Of a stretch of DNA of 35,266 bases, positions 18,161 through 26,900 are shown piece after piece. The position numbers were made by a program, and so were the translations under genes. Each line of letters starts with the position of its first letter. Position 1 is the first letter of the stretch. Location: the NCBI GenBank assembly GCA_023717605.1, contig JAMQPH010000679.1, positions 1 through 35,266 of the forward strand, in the 5' to 3' direction. The notes under the pieces were generated by a model, which saw only the letters and a program-made list of their open reading frames with translations, made no database searches and was not told the origin of the DNA. This stretch comes from Pyrinomonadaceae bacterium. GTDB taxonomy: Bacteria > Acidobacteriota > Blastocatellia > Pyrinomonadales > Pyrinomonadaceae.

Positions 18161-21100
18161 TAGGCTATCTCCTCCTCAGTTTCGAGTTCATTGAGCAGTT
18201 GATCGACCTGTTCATCTGAAAGCTCGTGGAAGTTGGCGAGCAGTTGGGCGGCTCGTGATTTATCGAGCAAGTTGTCGTCTGCAATTGGCTCGGCTTGTTT
18301 CTGGTGATGGCTGTTGGAGTTTGAAGGGCCGCTCGCGGTGGGCGGATCAGTCATGATTTGCTCTAAGAGTATGGTGGTGAGTTCCGCGACGGTGGGCCCT
18401 TGCAAGAGGACCACCATCGGCAAGGTCACGCTCAAATGAGCCTCAATCCGGTTTTTGATCTCCACGCCCATCAGTGAATCGAGACCCAACGAATTGAGGG
18501 AGATATCCAAACGCAGCTGCGCAGGGTCGAAGCGAAACACGCCCGCGATCTGTTCGCGTAGAAATGAATCCAGCGCCGCGGGTCGTTCTTCCGGCGAAAG
18601 GCCCAAAATGGCTTCCCGGGTCAACCCCAGGCTTTGCACCTGGCTCTCTTCCGCGCTGCTGTCCTCCTGGGCCACTTCAGCCAGAAGTGGTGAGCGGCTG
18701 AGAGAAGAATAGAACATTCTCCACACTTCCCAATCGATGGGCATCACCGCCACCTGCGCTCTATCCTGTCGCAACAGTTTGCCGAGGACTTCCAAGCCGT
18801 GGGCTGGCTTGATGCTTTCTATGGTCTTCAATCCGCCACGAGTCGATCCGGCTTCGGCCCGCGCGGCCATTCCCACATCCGCCCATGGTCCCCAGTTAAT
18901 GCTGAGAGCCTTTTGGCCGCGCCGCTGCCGGTAATGGGCAAGCGCATCCTGATAAGCATTTGCGGCGGCGTAGCTGCCCAGTCTGGGCGAGCTCAAGAGC
19001 GAAGAGGCGGAAGAGAAGCAGACGAAGAAATCGAGATCCTCGCGGTCGAGCAGGCGATGAAGTAACCAGCTTCCGGCCACCTTCGGCCGCAACACGCGCA
19101 TTAGTTCTTCGGCCTCGAGCTCGACCAGAGTCTTATCAAGGAATTGACCTGCGGCGCAGATAACACCGCGGATGGTCGGCCACCCTTCACGACGGTAGCT
19201 CTCCAGGAACGAGGCCAACTGGTCCTCATCGGCGATATCCACAGCAGCGTGATGAACGCTTGCACCGAGTCGCTCCAGCTCTAGTACGGCCGCGACCTGA
19301 CGCGCCAGACTGGTTTTATCTTCGACCCCGCTCCATTCCGAACGCGGTGGCAGCGCGGTGCGCCCAAGTAGAATGAGCCGTCGCGCACCCTGTTGGACCA
19401 TCCAGCGAGCAACTTCCAAACCGAGGTCGCCCAATCCGCCCGTGATCAGATAGCTGCCATCGGCTCGCCACTGCTGCCCGACCAGTTTCGTAAGCTGCGA
19501 CTGTTGGCGTACTAGCCGAGCGACATAGCGGGTACCCTGGCGAAAAGCAATTTGATCTTCGTTATCGGCGCGGTCGAGCTCCGCACACAGTTCAGCGGCT
19601 GCCTCATCAGCCGCAGCCTCAGGGTCAAGATCAATCAGGCCACCCCAGAGGTCCGCGTGCTCTCCCGAGATCGTGCGGCCCAGTCCCCACAGCGGCGCCT
19701 GCGCCACAGCCAGGCCGTCGCCTGAGCCAACTGGCTGAGCGTTTTGAGTGATCAACCAAAGCCGCGGTTTCTCACGCCATCTTTGGTCCACCAATCCTCG
19801 CAGCAGATGGAGCAAACTGCCGCAGTTGCGCAACTGGTCCAGATCGAGCGACGAAGCCGTGGCCACTTCTGTAGGTTGAGTATCAAGGCCCCAGAGATAA
19901 ACGATGCCGCGACACGCACCCTCGGACTTAGCGATCAACGAATCGAGCAGTTGGCGCATGTCACTTAGTTGGGCCGGCCGGATGGTGAACGACTTGTCGC
20001 TCATCCGTTCTTGCTTTTTGCCGGCAAACACTGACACGCAATTCTCACCCTGCATTTCCAGACGCGAGGCCAGCGCTTTACCGACACCGTGCTGGTCAGC
20101 AAAGATGATCCAAGTCCCCGCCTCATCTCTGGAAGCGGGCCGCTCGGTCTCTTCCGCTCGCGCCCTGGGTTGCCATTGAAGTTCGTACAACCATTCATCA
20201 AGGTTCTTCAGATTTTCACCCTGGGGTTCATAATCCAAGCGCTGGGCCCGCGCCCCGGTGATCTGTACCGCCACCTCACCATCGCCGTTGAAAAGTGTGA
20301 GGTCGCCTTCGAAGATATCCGCGCTCTCTGACTGCGAACGACGGGTAGCGTGACTCCATAGTGCGGTGCCCGGCCGGCAATGGACCTGCAAGCGCTCTAT
20401 CCTCACCGGCATCAGTGCCCGACCTTCATCTGCCGCGGTTGCTTCGCCTTGCAATAGCTGACTCCAGCCAACCTGCAAACAGGCATCAAATAGCGCCGGA
20501 TGAAACTGATAAGCGTGCGCTTCGGCAGCTATTTTTTCGGGAGCATGAATCTCAGCCAGCGATTCACCGTCACGCTGCCAGAGTTTTCGAATTCCCTGGA
20601 AGGTGGGACCATATTGAAATCCCCAATGTTCAAGCCGGCGATAGAAATCTGTCCCCTGCAACTCATCGCAACCGGCTTGAATCCTTGCGGTCTCCAATCT
20701 CTGCTGTGGTTGGCGATCGCCCGCGAGACTGATTTCCCCCGCCGCATGTAAGACCCACCGCTGCTGCTGATGTTGAGCTTCAGCTGAACGGCTGTAGATC
20801 TCAAAAGAAGCTTCGGCGTTGGCGCCAAGAGTCAGGACCAACTGTACGAGGCGGGCACCCCGCTCCGGCAGGAAAAGGGCTCGATGAAAATCTACGTTGC
20901 GGAGAATCGTTGAGCCTTCGCCAAGAATCTCTTGCGCCGCAGATAATGCCATCTCCAGATATGCCGTTCCCGGCAGCACGATCGCGCCTTGAATCTGGTG
21001 ATCAACAAGATAGGGCAAGTGCTGACGGTCCAGGACCGTCTCCCAGAGGTGTATGCCGCCGGACGCCAAAGTGGAGTGATGGCCCAACAGTTTGTGACCC

Positions 21101-23988
21101 TGTCCATTCCCGCCGGCAATCGCAGACACCAAATGTGCATGGCCGTTGCTGGGAGCGGTTTCCGCCCAGTATCGCTGTCGTTGCCAGGCGTACGTCGGTA
21201 GGGCGACACTTCTACCGCCCTGGTTCACTTCTTCCCATTTTGGCGTAAAGCCATTTACATACAGCTGGCTCAATCCGGTGAGCAACTGCTCGCTTTCATC
21301 CATCGACCGCCGTAGCGATCCTATGACCACCGGCTCGGTTGCTCCACCACCCCAAGCGGGCTGCCCGCTTGGGGACCCCGGGGTTGTCTGGGATGCGAAC
21401 CGCCGCGCTATTTGTCGGGTCGCCGCACACAACACTGGATGCGTTCCCACCTCCAGATACGCTGTATGCCCCGCGCTTAACGCTGCCTCAACTGCCTCGT
21501 TGAAGCGCACTGTCATACACATCTGCCGACCCCAGTAACTGGCCCCATAGTCACCAGCGACAGCTTCGCGACCACTCAGCGTCGAATAGATTGGCAGTTG
21601 CGCCGGCCTGATCCTGATCTCGCTCAGCGCGGACACTAACTCTTCCGCAAAACCATCCATTTGCCGGCTATGAAAGGCGTAGTTGCCGGTGAGCATCCGG
21701 CACTCGACGCCGCGCGAGCTCAACTCGTCCACCGCTGAGGGCATGGCCTCCACTTCTCCACTGATCACGCTGGTTGTTGGACCGTTACAGGCCGCCAAAC
21801 TAAGCCGCCTTCCGTAACTGTTGATAAGTTCTCCGGCGGTCGTCTCGTCCAGCTCAACGGAAGCCATACGTCCCAGTCCCGTAGCCTGCTGCATCAGCCG
21901 GCCTCTTTCACAGACAACCATGATGGCGTCTTCGAGACTGAGTAGCCCTGCCACATGCGCGGCGGCCACTTCGCCGATGCTGTGGCCGATAACGGCTGCT
22001 GGTTCGACACCCCAGGCGCGCCATTGCGCCGTAAGCGCAAGCTGCAAGGCAAAGATCGCGGGCTGGGCAATCTCTGTCTGGTGCAATCGGGAAGCAGCTT
22101 CGTTGGCGAAGAGCTCGTCGATCAGTGACCAGGTGACCTGGGAACGCAGCAACTGGTCACACTGCTCGATGCTCGATCGAAAGGGGTCGAGATGCATTAG
22201 CCCGCGACCCATGCCCGGCCATTGCGTCCCCTGACCTGAGTAGATAAAGACGGGTTTGCCGAAAGAGGGGCGTTTACGGCCAGTTACGACAGCGGGGTGT
22301 GGTTGAAACAGCGACACCGAAGTTCCGGCGCCGGCAGCCGCCTTGGTCGGGGATACCGAGTTCAGAAATTGAGCGACCTGCTCGCTGGATCGCGCGGCGA
22401 ACGCTAGTCGGAAATCATGGTGGTTGCGTCCCGCGCCGACGGTATGACAGAGATCTGACAATTCGATCCCGCTTGCTTCCGCTGAGGTTAAGAAGCTGTA
22501 ATAGCCGCCTGCCAGCGCTCGCAATGCTTCCTCGCTCTGAGCTGAAAGCGCGAACAACTGCGCCGGAGCACGCTCGTAATTTCGCGAGACCAACCGGGGG
22601 CCTTCTTCAACAACAAGGTGGGCGATCGTGCCGCTCAAGCCGAACGAACTAACACCGGCCAGCCGCGGTTTGTCGGTGCGGGGCCAGGGCGTCACTTCGC
22701 GCGGGATTATCACATTTGTATCGCCAAGGGTGATGTGCGGATTCAGTTCATTGATATGCAGGTGAGGAGGAATTTCTTCGTGCTGCATGGAGAGCACGAC
22801 TTTGATCAAGCCTGCTATGCCCGAGGCAGGTTCAAGATGTCCGATGTTCGTCTTAAGTGAACCAACGAGCAAAGGCTGCTCGGTTGTACGTCCCTGGCCC
22901 AACACGGCACAGAGAGCATGCATCTCAATCGGATCGCCAAGCGGAGTGCCGGTGCCATGGGCTTCGACGTAGCTGATCTGCGATGGCTCGACCCTCGCGC
23001 TCTTCAGGGCCTCGCTAATGCATCCCTGTTGTGCCGAACCGCTGGGCACGGTAAAACCACTGCTTCGTCCGTCATGATTAACAGCCGAACCGCGAATCGT
23101 TGCTAATATCCGGTCACCATCGGCGAGCGCATCTGATAGTCGCTTGAGCACGACGACACCGCATCCCTCACCGCGAACGTAACCGTCGGCGGCAGCGTCG
23201 AAGGTTCGGCAGCGACCGGTGGGAGACATGGCCCGGGCCCGGCTCAAATAGATGTGGAGGTCCGGCGCGAGAATCAGGTTAACGCCACCGGCAACTGCGA
23301 CCGGACACTCTTCATTTCTAAGACTCTGACAAGCCAGGTGGATAGCCACTAACGACGAAGAACATGCTGTGTCAATTGCCACACATGGTCCCTGCGTGCC
23401 AAGGACATATGACAACCGGCCACAGGCCGAACACGGTCCATTGCCTGACCCGTAGTAACTATCAATGCGCGAATAGTCGCCGAGCGTGATCAGGTGATCG
23501 TAGTCATGCGTCATCATGCCGACAAAGACGCCGGCCTTAGTGCCGTGGAGCTTGTGCGGCGCCTGGCCAGCGTTCTCCAATGCTTCCCAGGTGACCTCCA
23601 ACAACAACCGCTGTTGCGGATCCATACTTAGAGCTTCACGGGGCGAGATTCCGAAGAAGGATGGTTCAAACTGATCCACGTTATCGAGAAAGGCGCCCCA
23701 GCGCGTATACATTTTGCCTGGCGCGTCGGGGTCGGCGTTGAAATAGGCATCCATGTCCCAACGACCGGCGGGCACTTCGCTTATTGTGTCCACTCCATTA
23801 CGCAGCGTTTGCCAGAGGCGGTCGGGACTGTCTGAAGAACCCGGAAAACGACAGCCGATGCCGACAATAGCAATCGGCTCGCTCTTCGAGCGTTCGGCGG
23901 CCGTGACCTTCGCCTGCATTTCCTCGAGCGCCAGCAGTGCCTGTTTGACAGGCGATAGAGTGTTAGTCCGTTCTGAGGTGCTACTCAT
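18160..23988 (-). CDS. PKS2, type I polyketide synthase KS-AT-DH-KR-ACP
   Basis: 1942 residues; the ATG overlaps the PKS1 stop by four bases (ATGA). An N-terminal helix (about 10-34, [18 protein letters not shown]) is a typical coiled-coil docking segment. KS about 38-465: Cys209 in [10 protein letters not shown], His344, His384; the usual GTNAH reads GTIAH (453-457). AT about 578-860: Ser670 in [10 protein letters not shown], motif YAFHS (770-774), mixed but more malonyl-like than methylmalonyl-like. DH about 967-1250: [10 protein letters not shown] (His997) and Asp1168 in DACLQ. KR about 1510-1710: TGGLGDLG, Tyr1673. [13 protein letters not shown], Ser1838. No ER or methyltransferase is seen, so the module should make a trans-enoyl unit. 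Between the AT and its C-terminal linker it carries about 21 residues absent from PKS1, encoded by a palindromic repeat. The tail contains [12 protein letters not shown] before NRPS1. Confidence 0.95.
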   Translation of the reverse strand: MSSTSERTNTLSPVKQALLALEEMQAKVTAAERSKSEPIAIVGIGCRFPGSSDSPDRLWQTLRNGVDTISEVPAGRWDMDAYFNADPDAPGKMYTRWGAFLDNVDQFEPSFFGISPREALSMDPQQRLLLEVTWEALENAGQAPHKLHGTKAGVFVGMMTHDYDHLITLGDYSRIDSYYGSGNGPCSACGRLSYVLGTQGPCVAIDTACSSSLVAIHLACQSLRNEECPVAVAGGVNLILAPDLHIYLSRARAMSPTGRCRTFDAAADGYVRGEGCGVVVLKRLSDALADGDRILATIRGSAVNHDGRSSGFTVPSGSAQQGCISEALKSARVEPSQISYVEAHGTGTPLGDPIEMHALCAVLGQGRTTEQPLLVGSLKTNIGHLEPASGIAGLIKVVLSMQHEEIPPHLHINELNPHITLGDTNVIIPREVTPWPRTDKPRLAGVSSFGLSGTIAHLVVEEGPRLVSRNYERAPAQLFALSAQSEEALRALAGGYYSFLTSAEASGIELSDLCHTVGAGRNHHDFRLAFAARSSEQVAQFLNSVSPTKAAAGAGTSVSLFQPHPAVVTGRKRPSFGKPVFIYSGQGTQWPGMGRGLMHLDPFRSSIEQCDQLLRSQVTWSLIDELFANEAASRLHQTEIAQPAIFALQLALTAQWRAWGVEPAAVIGHSIGEVAAAHVAGLLSLEDAIMVVCERGRLMQQATGLGRMASVELDETTAGELINSYGRRLSLAACNGPTTSVISGEVEAMPSAVDELSSRGVECRMLTGNYAFHSRQMDGFAEELVSALSEIRIRPAQLPIYSTLSGREAVAGDYGASYWGRQMCMTVRFNEAVEAALSAGHTAYLEVGTHPVLCAATRQIARRFASQTTPGSPSGQPAWGGGATEPVVIGSLRRSMDESEQLLTGLSQLYVNGFTPKWEEVNQGGRSVALPTYAWQRQRYWAETAPSNGHAHLVSAIAGGNGQGHKLLGHHSTLASGGIHLWETVLDRQHLPYLVDHQIQGAIVLPGTAYLEMALSAAQEILGEGSTILRNVDFHRALFLPERGARLVQLVLTLGANAEASFEIYSRSAEAQHQQQRWVLHAAGEISLAGDRQPQQRLETARIQAGCDELQGTDFYRRLEHWGFQYGPTFQGIRKLWQRDGESLAEIHAPEKIAAEAHAYQFHPALFDACLQVGWSQLLQGEATAADEGRALMPVRIERLQVHCRPGTALWSHATRRSQSESADIFEGDLTLFNGDGEVAVQITGARAQRLDYEPQGENLKNLDEWLYELQWQPRARAEETERPASRDEAGTWIIFADQHGVGKALASRLEMQGENCVSVFAGKKQERMSDKSFTIRPAQLSDMRQLLDSLIAKSEGACRGIVYLWGLDTQPTEVATASSLDLDQLRNCGSLLHLLRGLVDQRWREKPRLWLITQNAQPVGSGDGLAVAQAPLWGLGRTISGEHADLWGGLIDLDPEAAADEAAAELCAELDRADNEDQIAFRQGTRYVARLVRQQSQLTKLVGQQWRADGSYLITGGLGDLGLEVARWMVQQGARRLILLGRTALPPRSEWSGVEDKTSLARQVAAVLELERLGASVHHAAVDIADEDQLASFLESYRREGWPTIRGVICAAGQFLDKTLVELEAEELMRVLRPKVAGSWLLHRLLDREDLDFFVCFSSASSLLSSPRLGSYAAANAYQDALAHYRQRRGQKALSINWGPWADVGMAARAEAGSTRGGLKTIESIKPAHGLEVLGKLLRQDRAQVAVMPIDWEVWRMFYSSLSRSPLLAEVAQEDSSAEESQVQSLGLTREAILGLSPEERPAALDSFLREQIAGVFRFDPAQLRLDISLNSLGLDSLMGVEIKNRIEAHLSVTLPMVVLLQGPTVAELTTILLEQIMTDPPTASGPSNSNSHHQKQAEPIADDNLLDKSRAAQLLANFHELSDEQVDQLLNELETEEEIA
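21344..21381. repeat. Coding-sequence palindromic repeat, copy 1 (in PKS2)
   Basis: A 38-bp element containing a perfect 11-bp inverted repeat, CCCCAAGCGGG at 21350-21360 and CCCGCTTGGGG at 21364-21374, with a 3-base loop. It lies inside PKS2 at the end of the AT domain and encodes the extra segment around residues 870-882 ([13 protein letters not shown]), absent at the same place in PKS1. It aligns without gaps to copy 2 at 33 of 38 positions (counted by hand), yet is read in a different frame. Confidence 0.75.
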
Positions 23989-26900
23989 CTCATACCCTCG
24001 GTGAATGATAGTTTCTCAGCCAGCAACTGCATGGCTTCATCCTCGGACAGCTCCTCGATCTGCTGCCGCCGCCCAACACTGCCGTTGTCTACCACCCCAG
24101 CGCTACCCGCTTGAAGACCCGGGTCCGAAAAAACCATGTGCTCGGGACTTGAACTTTCAAGCTGAAGTACTGCTGTGAGCAGATGCCTCGCCAGACTCTC
24201 AATAGTGGGATGATCGAAGACGACGGTCAGGGGAATGGACTGCGTCAGGCTGGCTTGAATGCTGCGACTCAATTCGACGGCCATCAAAGAATCCATTCCC
24301 ATCTCGAACAGACCACGCTGTGGGTCCAAGTCGTTTGCTTGCGTGTGGCCCAGGACTCTACCGACGGCACTCCGAACGTGGTCTACTAGGAGGGACATTC
24401 GTTCCCGAGCTTCGGCTTCATCGAGCCGCTGCCGGAAGCTGGCCGCTGACGTCGGTCGCCCTTCATTGTCAGCAGGCTGTGCGGCCTTCGCGCCCGTGAA
24501 AACGGCCAAAGCCCGTTTGCCTGCCGCGCTTAAGGGCATCACGCCCACCTGAGTCGAAACCACACCCAATAGTCTCTCCAGCGCCTTGATTCCCTGCTCC
24601 GGGGCAAGGCGCTTCAGGCCGGACAAGGCAAACTGCTCCTTCTGGCCGGGCTGACCGGCGGCCATCCCCACTTCCGCCCACGGTCCCCAGTTAATGCTTA
24701 AAGCGGGAACGTTGCTGAGACGGCGATGCCATGCCAGACCATCCAGGAAAGCATTGGCTGCTGCGTAGTTTCCTTGCCCGGGTGAACCAACAAGCGAAGC
24801 GAGCGACGAGAAAAGAATGAAGAAGTCCAGAGGCGCAATAAGTGTAGCTTGATGCAAGTTCCAGGCGCCGGCGATTTTGGGCGCGGCAACTTGGTTGAAC
24901 CGCTCCTGGTCCAACTGCAGCAAGATGCCATCGTCCAACGCACCCGCGGCATGGACCACGCCGCGCAACGGCGGCATGTCTAGCGCCATCTTGGCCAATA
25001 CCATGCGCACGTCTTCGTCGCGAGTGACGTCGCCCCGCAGGAGCATTACTCGCGCGCCGGCTCGCTCCATGAAGTTGATCTTTTGCTGAGCTTCCGCCGA
25101 GGCCGCGTTTCGTCCCAACAACACCAGGTGACGTGCTCCCTTCTCAATCATCCAGGCCGCCACTAACAACCCCAGGCCGCCGGCGCCCCCGGAAATCAGG
25201 TAGCTGGCATCAGCACGAATCGGGACAGCCGATTGTTTTTCTTCCTCGGTGGGGGTGTGCGCCGCCAGATTTGCTACGCGGCCGACATACAGGGTCTCGT
25301 CTCGGAGAGCAAATTGAGTTTCACCTTGTGGGTGCCGCAACAGGTCGCACAGAGCCCGTGCTTCATCCAGGCTGTCACCGTGAGCTCCGTCAAGGTCCAC
25401 CAGGCGGCATCTCAGCTCCGCGTGCTCGTGGCGAATTGTTCTTCCCAGCCCCCAGATGGCTGATTGCCCAATCGACAACTGTTTATCTTGCGGGCCGGTG
25501 TACTGCGCGCCGCGAGTAACGAGCCAGAGTGGTGGCGCTTCGCGAAACGCCGCGCGGACGAGACCCTGGACCAGATGCAGCACACTCAAAGCTCCCAGCT
25601 CCTGGGCTCGCTTGAGCGAGTCAAGAGTGGTCTTTTCCGGTCGAGCCGCGTCCATGGCCCAAAGATGCACAACGCCGCGGCAGACAAGACCGTGACTGGT
25701 AAAAGCATCATGCAGCACTCGCTGTACTTGTTCGGGGGCCAAGGGATTGATCTGATAGCTTCCCATCTCATTGCTGCGAAAAGAATCAGCGGCTGTTACC
25801 AAGATGCTGGTCTCACCTCGCACCGCCAACTCCAGCTTCAGTGCTTCGCCCGCGCCATCAGCGTCGGCAAAGATCAACCACTTGCCCGGTCTGTTTGAGC
25901 CGACTTCTGCCTCAGGCCTTACGAATGAGGCTTGCGGTTCCCATCTCAATTCATAGAACCAATCGCTCTCGTCTTCATTCGCCCGCGGCAGAGCGCCTTG
26001 TACCTTTTGCGCCCTTAGCCCCTCGATTGCGGCGACGAGATTGCCGTCCTCATCGAACAGAGACACGTCGCCGGCGACGGTCGCCTTACCGTTACCCACC
26101 ACCCCGGGCGGGCTGCCGGCTTGGCTACCCCGGTCGCCGTTGACCACCACCGCCTGATTGCCAAGTTGGGCGTGACCCCAACGACCAGAATGCGGGTTAT
26201 CAAGCAAGCGAATCCTGTCGATCCCCACCGGCAAATAGGTCTCGGAGGTATCGGAGTTCGCGCCATTCAGTTGTCCTGGCAAGGTGCTCGCGAGAATCTG
26301 AAAGCAAACGTCCAACAGCGCTGGATGAAGCAGATAATCTCTTGCTTGCGCTTTGACTGTGTCCGTCGGTTCGAGGCGCGCTACTGCCTCCTGCTCACCC
26401 CGCCAAAGCTGCTCAACACCCTGAAAACTGTGGCCATACTGCAAGCCACGCTGGGCAAGCGCTTCGTAAAATTCTGTGCCTGACACCGTCTGTGCACATC
26501 TGCGGCGAACGACTTCGAGGGCCGCCTCGTCGTCTACGCGCGCGGGCTCGGCACAACCATTTCGCATCTTCCCACGGGCGTGTAGGGTTGCTTCCTGCTG
26601 CGGACCGCAGTGATCTGGAAGCTGACTTAGGAAGCGAAAGGAAATCTGCTGCAGTTCGTCGCGCGTGGCTACCAGTTGCAGTCGCAAGGTGGACCGCTCC
26701 GGAATCAACAGCGCTTTTTCAAACTCTATCTCCTCGATCATGTGCTTTCCGACGCCAAAGAGTTCGTTGGCCGCGGCCAGAGCCATCTCGACATAGGCAG
26801 CCGCCGGAAAAATGACGCTGCCGCGAACACGATGGTCTCCCAGGTAAGGGAAAAACTCAGTATTGAGGTCTGTCGCCCAGAAATAAGTTTCAGCGTGAAC

